Shown one piece after another: positions 27,215 to 36,325 of a DNA stretch of 64,000 nt; within the stretch, counting starts at the first letter, position 1; each line of letters opens with the position of its first letter. Source of the DNA: Nonlabens marinus S1-08 (GTDB lineage: Bacteria > Bacteroidota > Bacteroidia > Flavobacteriales > Flavobacteriaceae). A program made the position numbers and the translations under genes. The stretch covers positions 2,099,779 through 2,163,778 of the forward strand of contig NZ_AP014548.1 in the NCBI RefSeq assembly GCF_000831385.1, in the 5' to 3' direction. The notes below the pieces were generated by a model. That model saw only the letters and a list, made by a program, of their open reading frames with translations. It had not been told where the DNA came from and searched no databases.

Positions 27215-28153
27215 TTAATGGATGCCCACAGTGAGGCTAATGGGCAAATGATCTGATCCAATATTTTTACCAGTGGATCTTTCTAGAACGGTTATGTTTT
27301 TTGAAACGAGGAAGTGGTCTAAAGTGGTTTGGAACAACAGATAGTTTGCCGGCCAGGTGGGTAACAGGCCGAAACCTAGCCGGCTGTCTTTCAAATCTCC
27401 TCTGGTAAGCTTCCTGAAGTGATTAGAGAAAGAGGAGGTGTTGAAATCTCCAGCGATGATAAGGTGGTCTGAATAAGTAGCTCGGTTTTCTAAGATGTTG
27501 GAGAGATGGGTATTCCTATTTTCAAACGTCTGTTGACTGATAGGCGGTATAGGATGTGTTGCAATCAATGACATGCTGATATTTTCAATGAGAAGATTTG
27601 CAATAATGGATGGCTTGCTATTCAATTCAAAATAATCAGCCGTGCCTTGCATTTTGTATTTGCTCCATACAGTAATTCCAAAGTTATCATTCCTAGGCAT
27701 CAGCTTGCGGTATGGATAGGCTTCCATGATAGGCTCTAGTGCATCTTGCCAGGTAGGAGTGAATTCCATTAGAATTAAAACATCAGGGTCATCTTCAGTA
27801 ATGTACTGGAGAACAAGCTCTTTCTCTGAATTACTGGAGTGCAAATTGATACTCGTAAATTTCACTTTTTTATGGGATGGCAACTCGGTAGTGTTGCTCT
27901 GGAAGTAGTAAGGAGCTATAAAATAGCCGTTCCATAGAACGGCAGAGCTTAACAAGACTAACAGTACTATTCTCCTTTTAATCAAGAAGAAGCAGCTTAT
28001 GAGCAATACGATGGATAGGGTGAGATACTGGAATTTAAAATTTGAAAAGATGTCAATCAACCAATAATCAGCAGCAATATTGGGAAGGATAGAAGCTACT
28101 ACAATCGCGATTGTAGCGATCCAAAGGGATTTCTGTACTATGGACTTATTCAT
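27215..28153 (-). CDS. Endonuclease/exonuclease/phosphatase family membrane protein
   Basis: 312 aa. Three hydrophobic helices (about 10-85) are followed by an EEP domain: FTSINLHSSNSEKEL at the start, IAGDFNTSSFS near residue 230 and GSDHLPISLTV at the end, the usual metal and catalytic Asp/Asn/His motifs. Related proteins hydrolyse phosphodiester bonds of nucleic acids, lipids or inositol phosphates. Membrane anchored, active site probably outside the cytoplasm. Confidence 0.87.
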   Translation of the reverse strand: MNKSIVQKSLWIATIAIVVASILPNIAADYWLIDIFSNFKFQYLTLSIVLLISCFFLIKRRIVLLVLLSSAVLWNGYFIAPYYFQSNTTELPSHKKVKFTSINLHSSNSEKELVLQYITEDDPDVLILMEFTPTWQDALEPIMEAYPYRKLMPRNDNFGITVWSKYKMQGTADYFELNSKPSIIANLLIENISMSLIATHPIPPISQQTFENRNTHLSNILENRATYSDHLIIAGDFNTSSFSNHFRKLTRGDLKDSRLGFGLLPTWPANYLLFQTTLDHFLVSKNITVLERSTGKNIGSDHLPISLTVGIH

Positions 28154-28250
28154 GATTTTAAATTACTCAATAGCATCCAGATTCTTGCTTTTTGTACTTA
28201 ATAGGTCTTAACAGCTTTCTAATTTCAGTTTTGCGGTAAACTCACTATGG

Positions 28251-29366
28251 TCAAAACTTTTCTTCTACTAGGGAGGTGGAGTCTAAGGAACTTCCAATTA
28301 TAATTTCAAAATCGATAACACCTATAATCAACTCTTCCTCTGTAATGACTTCAACTTTCCAAAGCCCTGGTTTAATGTTCTTTTTGTAGGTATAACCGCG
28401 GTAACCAGCATCTCTGCCTCCAGTAATTTGATAACCTATATCATCGACAATTTCCCAAGTGTCGGTGCTATCGTTATGCCATTTCCAACGATGAAATATG
28501 GATTTCTTAATATCCGTTGGGGCAAATATGGATGTGAATACAAATACCTTTTCACCAGGAACGGCTGCAAATTCTAGATGGTGTTTTCTCCAGAATATAT
28601 ACCATTCATTGGCTTCATAAGTGACCACATAATGGTTGTTCTCTACTTTAACATCATGTGCTACCATACCACTATCTAATGCAAGAGGTACAGGTGGTAT
28701 GAGGTTGAAAAAATAAAATAAATTAATCGTGGTGTAAATGACTACTATAAAACTGATCATTTTTTTTATGCCAATCTCCAAACGGGTGCTGTAGCTGGTT
28801 CTATAAATAAAAAGTATAAAAGCCATGGTGAAGGCAAGACTTACAAAACCTGAGATAATAAAAACATAAGTGTTCATTATTTTAATAAATACAGGTGTGA
28901 TAAAAGTGAAAAACGTAAAATTCACAAAAAAGTAAACACTGAACTGTAAATACTTATTTGATATTCTCTTTTTAAGAAACTCGTTCGCAATAAATAAGGC
29001 AAGGAGAATGATAAAAAAGGTGACTGTTTTAGACAGAGAAACACTCCTAAAGAAATAAATTACAAACGCACTTGAAAGACCCCCAAAGAAAAACTGAATG
29101 GCTAGTGGTAAGTACATCTCATATCGTTTCAGAAAGCTATTTTTCCACTTACCATCATCAGCTATATTGTAGAGATAAATGCTTAGTGTCAATAAGGTCA
29201 TGTAGGTGCATAAGGCAATTAAATCATACAACCGATCAATACGCCCAAGAGTTAAAGAGTCGAGAATGAATCCACCGACGAAAAAAAGTAGTGGAGCATA
29301 TTTTTGATTTGCCTGAAAGGTTCTTGCAACCTTACTATTTCTAACCTTGACTAGAGTTCTTTTCAT
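28251..29366 (-). CDS. Membrane protein with C-terminal DUF2914-type domain
   Basis: 371 aa. Seven or so hydrophobic helices fill residues about 25-225. A beta-rich C-terminal domain (about 245-360) with WYIFWRKHHLEF, FHRWKWHNDSTDTW, GGRDAGYRGYTYKKNI and PGLWKVEVITEE matches DUF2914, whose function is unknown. It is the last core gene before the cassette array; the array begins about 90 bases beyond its start. Confidence 0.83.
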   Translation of the reverse strand: MKRTLVKVRNSKVARTFQANQKYAPLLFFVGGFILDSLTLGRIDRLYDLIALCTYMTLLTLSIYLYNIADDGKWKNSFLKRYEMYLPLAIQFFFGGLSSAFVIYFFRSVSLSKTVTFFIILLALFIANEFLKKRISNKYLQFSVYFFVNFTFFTFITPVFIKIMNTYVFIISGFVSLAFTMAFILFIYRTSYSTRLEIGIKKMISFIVVIYTTINLFYFFNLIPPVPLALDSGMVAHDVKVENNHYVVTYEANEWYIFWRKHHLEFAAVPGEKVFVFTSIFAPTDIKKSIFHRWKWHNDSTDTWEIVDDIGYQITGGRDAGYRGYTYKKNIKPGLWKVEVITEEELIIGVIDFEIIIGSSLDSTSLVEEKF

Positions 29367-29458
29367 AGGAATCGTGAAAGAGCTGGAAAGTTAAATAATA
29401 AAAGCGATAGGCTTTACTAATTCAAGGCGGCCTTTGAGTGATTTTCAGGTTTAGAAAA

Positions 29459-29576
29459 TGGCTATGAAGATTTTTTTGTGTAAGCTGATTACTTTGCAAG
29501 TACTTATCAAACTGAAAATCCGCGAGGATTTTCAGAAATAGGCGAGAACAAGAAATTACTAATAGCCGTTATTGGC
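29459..29576 (-). other. attC-like site of cassette 1 (distal, degenerate)
   Basis: Outer arms GGCTAT and ATAGCC enclose a hairpin GAAAATCCGCGAGGATTTTC that is nearly the same as in the site of cassette 2. The matching arms of the cassette are poor (GTTATTGGC against GTATATAAT), suggesting decay at the old end of the array. Confidence 0.6.
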
Positions 29577-29588
29577 AACTGTCTTTAT

Positions 29589-30341
29589 TTAATTTGATAC
29601 CCATTTTCGAGCATCATTCAATTCATTTATTTTATAGGTCTTTATTTTCATTCCTGGGGTTATAAAATCAGCAACTCCTGATAGCTTATCAATCCACTTT
29701 TTATCTGTTACTATGGCGTATTTCCCAACCTTCCCTATTGCTTTTAAATCTACCTGAATTCCTTTCATAAATGTTTTTAGGTTTTCAAGGGCAGGAAACG
29801 AATGTAGCACAATTATTAAATTGATTTTTTCTTTTGATTTTCTGTCAAGTATTTCATAAAGTGCACTCATAGATGTATGGTCTAGCTTGTCGTGATGCAA
29901 TTCAACCTCAAAAACATCATCATCTATTTCATTTATGGTCACATCCGTAAGGTAGTCTTCAGCTCTGTAGGTCTTTTTATCAGTCTCTTTCAACCATTGG
30001 ATTGCTTCATCCCGTTGGGATTTATCAAAAGTTTTTATAGGCATGTTTGGGGTGAAAAAATTGGCTGTCGGGACTAAGTTGGCCATTAATTTCTTGTCAG
30101 ACAGTATAGCATATTTTTCAATGACATTGAGCGATGCTGTTTTAAGTTTGAACAATTCATCAAGTGACGAAAAATCTTCCGGCCACGGCAGTTCCTCCAT
30201 AACTCCTAGCAAGCTAATTTTATCGTTATTTTCCTTAAATTCTTGGAACGATTTCATTAAGTTCTTGGCATCGTTTTCGGTTAATTTACCTTTTGCGTGA
30301 AATTCATAAATGTTCGAGTTTTCGATTTTCTTTAAATCCAT
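29589..30341 (-). CDS. Tandem SpoIIAA-like (STAS/SEC14-type) protein, cassette 1
   Basis: 250 aa from the ATG at 30341 (MDLKKIENSNIYEFHAKGKL). The frame stays open into the upstream B repeat, but that extension is repeat sequence. Two copies of a SpoIIAA-like domain are visible (about 1-120 and 125-250), each ending in the same type of motif: KYAILSDKKLMANLVPTANF...PNMPIKTF and KYAIVTDKKWIDKLSGVADF...PGMKIKTY. Soluble, function unknown; related domains bind lipids or mediate protein contacts. Last, hence oldest, cassette of the array. Confidence 0.82.
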   Translation of the reverse strand: MDLKKIENSNIYEFHAKGKLTENDAKNLMKSFQEFKENNDKISLLGVMEELPWPEDFSSLDELFKLKTASLNVIEKYAILSDKKLMANLVPTANFFTPNMPIKTFDKSQRDEAIQWLKETDKKTYRAEDYLTDVTINEIDDDVFEVELHHDKLDHTSMSALYEILDRKSKEKINLIIVLHSFPALENLKTFMKGIQVDLKAIGKVGKYAIVTDKKWIDKLSGVADFITPGMKIKTYKINELNDARKWVSN

Positions 30342-30380
30342 TTCTCTTAATTTTAATGTTTGTTTTAGCTTGTATATAAT

Positions 30381-30823
30381 GGCAAAGGTATAATGCGTGT
30401 GAGGCGTTCCCTCACGTTTGGCTGTTACCTTGCCTTTTAATGGTTTTGTTTGATGAAGATAGTTAATGTCATTGAATTGTAGCCTCGCGTTGAGCATCTT
30501 GCATCCGACGAGCACAGCGAGAGGAATGCACTGCCTGATGCGCTTTATGCCATGTTCGTGTCAGTTGGTGGAGGAGGCGATGCCTTAGCTAATTACAAAC
30601 CAACTTTTCGATCAGGTGTTTCACACCTTTGCCGTTTCTGTCTCCGACGAGCGAGGTAGGAGCGAGAGGAAGACACTAGAGTAGATCGGGAGTCTTGAAA
30701 TTTTGTGATCCTTTTGATTGATGGATAGTTTTGGCAATGCTCGCATTCGAATCGTTTAGAAATCTAGGCCTTAGATTCAAAATTTCATAGCGGAGAGCTA
30801 CGGCCGCAGGCAATTGGCCTGAA
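30381..30823 (-). repeat. B cassette copy 1 (variant, longest)
   Basis: Same ends and body as the 384-bp form but with two small insertions: one near 30500-30532 and one near 30634-30680, both containing CGACGAGC and GCGAGAGGAA. Its minus-strand start reads ATTCAGG rather than GTTCAGG. Its -7-like element is at 30383-30390. Confidence 0.9.
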
Positions 30824-30950
30824 TGTGATTGTATAAGATTAGTGGCGTGCTTAAGCACTTAATTTAGCAAATAAACACCAGATAGAAAATCCGCAAGGAT
30901 TTTCGTAAGTAGGCGAGAACTAGCCATTAATTTTATACGGTGTTGTAAGC
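30824..30950 (-). other. attC-like site of cassette 2
   Basis: Imperfect palindrome: GTATAAGATTAGTGGC on the left pairs with GCCATTAATTTTATAC on the right, with an internal hairpin GAAAATCCGCAAGGATTTTC. Confidence 0.75.
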
Positions 30951-30963
30951 TGGCTTTTTATTT

Positions 30964-31455
30964 TTAAAATTTCCACCAAGGTTTTTTCGGTTCCATTGGT
31001 TGAACTTCAGTTTCTATTTTCCAAAAAGCACCATCGTATTTTTCATCAGCTTTTTTGTTTGTCAAACTAACTCCATATGGATAAATTCCGTCTTCAAGTC
31101 CGTTTTGAATTCTTTTCATTAATCTTTGAATTGGCCAACAACGAGTTCCGTCTGCTAAATTCACTTCGATATTCACTTCTCCGTTCGGGTCATTGTCGTC
31201 CGTAATCCATTTTGAATCAGGAACATTTTTAATTAAAGTTTCTCCGATATAAGAGCCTATCGAAAATATAGTTCCACCAAAATTTTTGGAAAGGCGACCA
31301 CCTTTAATCGGTTGTCCGTCTTTCGTATATTTTTGGATAAATCGGTCGATTTCAATTAAACTTCCCATTGAGTAGTCTAATTCGATTCCGTCGGATTTGA
31401 ACGCTTTTACAGTCCAATCAGATTGCTTTTTTATATCTTCTAATAATGTCGCCAT
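30964..31455 (-). CDS. Hypothetical protein, cassette 2
   Basis: 163 aa, soluble, no signal peptide. Recognisable blocks are SMGSLIEIDRFIQKY, GGRLSKNFGGTIFSIGSYIGE, DGTRCWPIQRLMKRI and a proline-rich tail ending KKPWWKF. It resembles the general style of small DUF3806-like or immunity-type proteins, but I do not recognise the family. Its cassette arms are GTTGTAAGC (30942-30950) and GCTTACAAC (31472-31480). Confidence 0.75.
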   Translation of the reverse strand: MATLLEDIKKQSDWTVKAFKSDGIELDYSMGSLIEIDRFIQKYTKDGQPIKGGRLSKNFGGTIFSIGSYIGETLIKNVPDSKWITDDNDPNGEVNIEVNLADGTRCWPIQRLMKRIQNGLEDGIYPYGVSLTNKKADEKYDGAFWKIETEVQPMEPKKPWWKF

Positions 31456-31480
31456 TCAGTATTTTTAGCTTGCTTACAAC

Positions 31481-31868
31481 GGCAAAGGTATAATGCGTGT
31501 GAGGCGTTCCCTCACCTTTGGCTGTTACCTTGCCTTTTAATGGTTTTGATTGATGAAGATAGTTAAAGTGATTGAATTGTAGCCTCGCGTAGAGCATTTG
31601 GAACGCCTGATGCGCTTTATGCCATGTTCGTGCCAGTTGGTGGAGGAAGCGATGCCTTAGCTAATTACAAACCAACTCTTCGATCAGGTGTTTCACACCT
31701 TTGCCGTTCAGGCCAATTGAGTGGTTTGGGAGTCTTGCTATTTTGATGAGCTGACGTGATGTTTGATTCAGGTTGAACAACCGTTATTTATGTTAGAATC
31801 GCACTAGTTTGAAGAGCTGATCAAAATAGCATAGCGGAGAACTACGGCCGCAGGCAATTGGCCTGAAC
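31481..31868 (-). repeat. B cassette copy 2 (divergent centre)
   Basis: Ends and attC half match the other copies, but the central part differs: it carries arms GCTATTTTGATGAGCT and AGCTGATCAAAATAGC where other copies carry TGAAATTTTGA and TCAAAATTTCA. The pairing is kept although the bases change. -7-like element at 31483-31490. Confidence 0.9.
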
Positions 31869-31994
31869 GGTCTTGTATATGAAAAGTAGCGGATTTTAAT
31901 CACTAACTTTTTGGATTATAACTGACCTATAATTTATTCATTTTCTTTCGTTTAAGCTTTAAACTGTTATTTTTTATATACGTTGTTAGCAAAC
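31869..31994 (-). other. attC-like site of cassette 3
   Basis: Arms GTATATGAAAAGTA and TATTTTTTATATAC; cassette arms GTTAGCAAAC (31985-31994) and GTTTGCTAAC (33476-33485) match perfectly. Confidence 0.75.
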
Positions 31995-32000
31995 GTACTT

Positions 32001-32519
32001 TTATTCTATTCCGTTTTCAGCGAGTAATTTGTCAAATGCTTTTCCGCCCCAATCCTTTCTTAAATTTTCGTTTTTTGTTCTTGCATTTAAAATCTGCTTA
32101 TTTATGTCTTGATTATCATAAGAGATTAACGCTTTGGTAGCAGACAAATAAATATGTGCATTCCATTCCATTTCTAAAATTTCTATTAACGGTTTTACAA
32201 ATGATTTGTCTTTAATTTCAGATGCTTTTGTAGCATATAAGGGGAAATTATGAACGTTTGATTTCTTTATGTTTTCCCTGATTAATTGAAACCCAAAATC
32301 TCTGTCTTTATTTATTATTAAGTCCAGCATTTGTTCATTCAAGCTTTTTGTTTCTTCAAAATTGTCAAAACTGAAATTCGCAATGTCCAATTCATTAGGG
32401 TTTTGCATACTTTTTTTAGTCAATTCAAACGTCTTACTTGAATTTAAACTGCTTAAATACTCAAATACCTTTGGCGAAATTTTATTTTCTTCTTCCCATA
32501 GCTTCCATAGAAGTTCGTC
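32001..32519 (-). pseudogene. HEAT-like open frame continuing after an in-frame stop, cassette 3
   Basis: The frame of the preceding exported protein ends at TAA 32520-32522 and then stays open in the same frame for 172 codons (DELLWKLWEEENKISPKVFEYL... to KLLAENGIE). A TTG at 32423 could start a 140-aa protein (LTKKSMQNPNELD). The coding-like 32 codons before the TTG suggest either a gene split by a nonsense mutation or an unusual start. The downstream part resembles HEAT/armadillo-like helical repeats. Confidence 0.55.
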
Positions 32520-33467
32520 TTAGCTATCAGATTGAAATTCGTTTAATGCGGAAAAAATCATATTCAAATGATATTTTCTAATATTCTTGTGCTCGACTTG
32601 TGTAAAAGGTATCAGTAATTGGTTTTTTGCTTCTTCATTCTTATAGCTTGCAATTGCTCTGTATAATTGTGTCCATTCATTACTATAATGGGTGTTATCC
32701 AAAGTCTTTTGAAGCTGTGATTTTAAAAATGTAAAGAATTCTGAATTTGGAAAATTACTTATAGCTTTATATGTATGAAAATATCCGCCTTCTTCAGAAT
32801 TGTCTTTTTCTCGATTATTGAGAATGAGTTCAATATCCTCTACTTTATTGTATTTGGCTAATTTAACTAATGCAGATTGGTCATTTTTTTCAAGGTATAA
32901 TTCTTTGATTTTCCCATAATTAGATTCAGATGATTCTATTCGCTGAATTGCACCATACTTGGCATTTAGATTGTTATTTGAGTATACTAACAAGCTGTCC
33001 AACTCTCGAAATTGTTGTTTGTTAAGTTTTTTCGAATCTAAATCCACGTATTGAGGTGTTAGCACCTGAATATAAAAATCGCCAACTTTTTCTTGTCCTC
33101 CGATACAACCAAACTGTGTACTAATTAATTCATCATCGTTCAAATGGTTTTTCACGATTTTGAATAAGTCAACATTTTTATTGTAAGATAAAGCCCAAAA
33201 CGAATAGCTTCTAACAACTCCATTAGGGTGATTAGTTAATTCAATCAATTCACTTTCAGTTGCTGTTTTTTTTAAAGTTTCAAAGTTGTCCCATTGTTTT
33301 GGTCTCATTCCAGATGAGTAAACCGCAGAACTCATCAATTCATTGACTTTCTCAATTTTCTTTACTGCCTTTTTAGTTTTGTTCGAGATTTTACTATCAT
33401 CATAATTGCTTTGAGCAAAAGATGAAATGGTTATAAACAGAATTATGATTGTTTGCAGTATTTTCAT
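32520..33467 (-). CDS. Exported HEAT-like hypothetical protein, cassette 3
   Basis: 315 aa from the ATG at 33467, with signal peptide MKILQTIIILFITISSFAQS. The upstream open extension is the B repeat. ATESELIELTNHPNGVVRSYSFWAL looks like a HEAT-type repeat, followed by a GCIGG block and LDSLLVYSNN. It is clearly related to the cassette 5 protein, which has the same order of motifs. Function unknown; probably periplasmic. Confidence 0.78.
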   Translation of the reverse strand: MKILQTIIILFITISSFAQSNYDDSKISNKTKKAVKKIEKVNELMSSAVYSSGMRPKQWDNFETLKKTATESELIELTNHPNGVVRSYSFWALSYNKNVDLFKIVKNHLNDDELISTQFGCIGGQEKVGDFYIQVLTPQYVDLDSKKLNKQQFRELDSLLVYSNNNLNAKYGAIQRIESSESNYGKIKELYLEKNDQSALVKLAKYNKVEDIELILNNREKDNSEEGGYFHTYKAISNFPNSEFFTFLKSQLQKTLDNTHYSNEWTQLYRAIASYKNEEAKNQLLIPFTQVEHKNIRKYHLNMIFSALNEFQSDS

Positions 33468-33485
33468 TTCGGTATGTTTGCTAAC

Positions 33486-33901
33486 GGCAAAGGTATAATG
33501 CGTGTGAGGCGTTCGCTCACCTTTGGCTGTTACCTTGCCTTTTATTGTTTTTGGTTGATGAAGATAGTTAATGTGATTGAATTGAAGCCTCGCGTTGAGC
33601 ATTTGGAACGCCTGACGCGCTTTATGCGTTGTTCGTGCCAGTTGGTGAAGGAGGCGATTCCTTAGCCAAGTACAAACCTATTCTTCGATCAGGTGTTTCA
33701 CACCTTTGCCGTTTCTGTCTACGACGAGCGAGGTAGGAGCGAGAGGAAGACACTAGAGTAGATCGGGAGTCTTTAAATTTTGAGGTCTTTAAGACTGATT
33801 ACTATTTTTGGCAATGCTCACATTCGAATCGTTTAGAATTCCAGGCCTTAGATTCAAAATTTCATAGCGGAGAGCTACGGCCGCAGGCAATTGGCCTGAA
33901 C
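33486..33901 (-). repeat. B cassette copy 3 (variant with insertion)
   Basis: 416 bp; the central GTTCAGGCCAATTGAG is replaced by a 43-base segment with CGACGAGCGAGGTAGGAGCG, as in copy 1. -7-like element at 33488-33495. Confidence 0.9.
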
Positions 33902-34029
33902 GGTTTAGGCTATGCGCAGTTGCGTGTCTCAGCCTTATCTTTCCAAATATACCCAAACCGTAGAAAATTCCGCAGGAATTTTCGGATGAGCAAGAACCGA
34001 GCAATTGCGTATAGCCAGTGTTGTGAGCT
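33902..34029 (-). other. attC-like site of cassette 4
   Basis: Arms GGCTATGCGCAGTTGCG and GCAATTGCGTATAGCC, inner hairpin GAAAATTCCGCAGGAATTTTC with a one-base imperfection. Cassette arms GTTGTGAGCT (34020-34029) and AGCTCACAAC (34700-34709) match perfectly. Confidence 0.78.
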
Positions 34030-34035
34030 GTACAA

Positions 34036-34674
34036 TTACGGCATTTGTTCAATGGTATAGATTTCCACCAATCTTTTTTTTACCAGTTCCACCAAAAAAC
34101 TGTGAGAAGTTCTTGTAGGGTTTACACCAGAATTCCCATTTGTAAAGTCAAAAGAAACCAAGGGTTTACCATTAAGTGAGCCGTCATTGCTCAATCCTAA
34201 TATATTCATAGATGAAATTGAAAATGGATTTTCGTTGATTTTTGTAAAATTCTGCATAGTTCCGTCGAAAGCTTTTACCATTTCAAAATCAATGTTATTA
34301 GAAGAATAGTCCGCGTCTTGTCCTTGCATAGAGTAAATTAAAGATTTTAATGAAAAGGCACCGATAATAATATTATGTTCCTCGCTTAACTCTTTTTTAG
34401 TAAACCACCTTATATTAATTTGGTTGGAAGCTTCGTAGAATTCTTTTGGCAGATAGATTTCATTATTTTCAACTAATGCTATTGTACGATATGATACACC
34501 AACTTGGCTGAAAGTCATCAACTCGATATTTCGTCCACCCTGACTGTTTAGCTTGAACCGTATATTTTCATCAGTATCTAATGCTATTATATCGGTTGAC
34601 GAATTTCTGTTTTTCCAGAGAATATCATTATTGGTAATATTGAATACTTCTTTTAGTAATTCTATTGGTTTCAT
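34036..34674 (-). CDS. Hypothetical protein, cassette 4
   Basis: 212 aa, soluble, starting MKPIELLKEVFNITNNDILW. Beta-rich, with SLKSLIYSMQGQDADYSSNNIDFEMVK and FDFTNGNSGVNPTRTSHSFLVELVKKRL in the C-terminal half. No signal peptide, no recognised family or catalytic motif. The stop codon lies 6 bases from the cassette arm. Confidence 0.75.
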   Translation of the reverse strand: MKPIELLKEVFNITNNDILWKNRNSSTDIIALDTDENIRFKLNSQGGRNIELMTFSQVGVSYRTIALVENNEIYLPKEFYEASNQINIRWFTKKELSEEHNIIIGAFSLKSLIYSMQGQDADYSSNNIDFEMVKAFDGTMQNFTKINENPFSISSMNILGLSNDGSLNGKPLVSFDFTNGNSGVNPTRTSHSFLVELVKKRLVEIYTIEQMP

Positions 34675-34709
34675 AAATGTTGAATTAGTTTTGTAGTATA
34701 GCTCACAAC

Positions 34710-35093
34710 GGCAAAGGTATAATGCGTGTGAGGCGTTCCTTCACATTTGGCTATTACCTTGCCTTTTAACGGTTTTGTTTGATGAAGATAGTTAATGTCA
34801 TTGAATTGTAGCCTCGCGTTGAGCATTTGGAACGCCTGATGCGCATTATGCGTTGTTCGTGCCAGTTGGTGGAGGAGGCGATGCCTTAGCTAATTACAAA
34901 CCAACTCTTCGATCAGGTGTTTCACACCTTTGCCGTTCAGGCCAATTGAGTAGATCGGGAGTCTTGAAATTTTGAGGTCCTTTTGATTGATCGATAGTTT
35001 TGGCACTGCTCGCTTTCGAATCGTTTAGAAATCCAGACCTTAGATTCAAAATTTCATAGCGGAGAGCTACGGCCGCAGGCAATTGGCCTGAAC
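34710..35093 (-). repeat. B cassette copy 4
   Basis: 384-bp form, nearly identical to copies 7 and 8 (shared change to cactgctcgctttcgaatcg). -7-like element at 34712-34719. Confidence 0.95.
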
Positions 35094-35283
35094 GGTTGTG
35101 TATATGGCTCGTAGCGTACAAACTAGCGATTATTTTTCGGTTAAGCACGAGCCGAATTTTTTAATTTTCTTATTACCTTTTCTTTTCAATAAGCCAAATT
35201 AAAAAATTTGGCGGACTTGCAAATATGCATTAGCTTAGATTAAGCAACTAATTAGCTATGAGCTATATACGGTGTTGCCCACA
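35094..35283 (-). other. attC-like site of cassette 5
   Basis: Long (190-base) type: TATATGGCTCGTAGC on the left pairs with GCTATGAGCTATATA on the right; very similar to the sites of cassettes 7 and 12. Cassette arms GTTGCCCACA (35274-35283) and TGTGGGCAAC (36173-36182). Confidence 0.78.
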
Positions 35284-35291
35284 GTATTTTT

Positions 35292-36170
35292 TCAGAGTTC
35301 AATTCCGTATTTTCTCAATGTTGCTTTAAACCAACCAGACTTTCCTTTCCAATTGTCATAATTTCTCAATTTTTCAATTGCAATTTTTTTGTAATCGTCA
35401 TTTTTACTTTCCAACATTATTTTAGTAAACAAGTGTAAATTGACAACTTCATTTTCGGTTTGAAATTTAGCTTTTGGAAAGTCATTTTTTAAATAATTTT
35501 CTAATTCCTCCGAGTATTCAGACGAGTAATATTTTTTTAAATAATCAAATGCATAAGCATTATTTTTACTAACAGCCAATTCCGTAATTCGAGGCAAATA
35601 ATTGTCTTTGTGTTTTCTATTCTTAAAGGTTCTATCATAAAGTAGCCAATAAACTTCTTTTTCTGAATAGATTATCACGCTATCTAATTTTTCCATAGTC
35701 AAGTCAGTTGCAAGTGCTTTTTGCATTGCTAAATCTTGCTCGTAATTATTGCCTTTAATTTTTCGAGACTCTTCTAATCTGATTTTATTCCAATATTCGT
35801 GATAAATAATTGATGAAACTGGGTCAATTCCCATTATACAACCTTCAAATGTCTCAACCATTTCATTTTTCTGTAATTCAGCTGATAGTAATTCAGGAAC
35901 ATTTCCTTTGTTTGACTGAATGAGCTCAATCGAAGCGTAAGTCCGAATTATTGGATTTTCGTGTCTTGATAATTCTATTAGTTCTTTTTCGGATAGTTTT
36001 TTCTTTAATTTTTGAAATCTTGCGTATTGTGGACTTACCATACAAGCAATTCCGACACAATAAGATTCCACTGTATTTACTTTAATAATTGAATTAATCA
36101 GTTGTTCTTTTGTTTGCGAAAAACAAAGACTAATTGTCAAACTAAATATTATCGTGAGTAGTTTTTTCAT
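35292..36170 (-). CDS. Exported HEAT-like hypothetical protein, cassette 5
   Basis: 292 aa from the ATG at 36170; MKKLLTIIFSLTISLCFSQ is a signal peptide. KLSEKELIELSRHENPIIRTYASIEL parallels the HEAT-type repeat of the cassette 3 protein, and GCIMGID and LDSVIIYSEKE match its later blocks. So the array holds two distant paralogues of one exported family. Function unknown. Confidence 0.78.
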   Translation of the reverse strand: MKKLLTIIFSLTISLCFSQTKEQLINSIIKVNTVESYCVGIACMVSPQYARFQKLKKKLSEKELIELSRHENPIIRTYASIELIQSNKGNVPELLSAELQKNEMVETFEGCIMGIDPVSSIIYHEYWNKIRLEESRKIKGNNYEQDLAMQKALATDLTMEKLDSVIIYSEKEVYWLLYDRTFKNRKHKDNYLPRITELAVSKNNAYAFDYLKKYYSSEYSEELENYLKNDFPKAKFQTENEVVNLHLFTKIMLESKNDDYKKIAIEKLRNYDNWKGKSGWFKATLRKYGIEL

Positions 36171-36182
36171 ATTGTGGGCAAC

Positions 36183-36311
36183 GTGTTTGGCTATGGTTTC
36201 GTTGCGGAATGGTTCGGCAGAATTATTCCGCCGTAAACCAAAGTTAGTAAACACGCAGGAATTTCCGGGAGGAAATTCCGCCGCAATGAACTATAGCCGT
36301 TGTTAGGTGTA
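36183..36311 (-). other. attC-like site of cassette 6
   Basis: Arms GGCTATGGTTTCGTTGCGG and CCGCAATGAACTATAGCC with an inner hairpin GGAATTTCCGGGAGGAAATTCC (one unpaired position). It joins cassette 5 directly, with no B copy between. Cassette arms GTTAGGTGTA (36302-36311) and TACACCTAAC (36828-36837). Confidence 0.8.
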
Positions 36312-36325
36312 GTAATTTTCTGATT

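Noticed and set aside
34894-35148. Open frames reading RSGQLPAAVALRYEILNL in most B copies
   Set aside because: Their starts come from the neighbouring attC-like site and differ by copy, the ends vary, and the frame is absent in the divergent copy 2. I treat them as chance open frames in a structured non-coding repeat.
36171-36254. Longer N-terminus of the cassette 5 protein (MFTNFGLRRNN...)
   Set aside because: It would precede a clear signal peptide and is encoded by the attC-like site of cassette 6.
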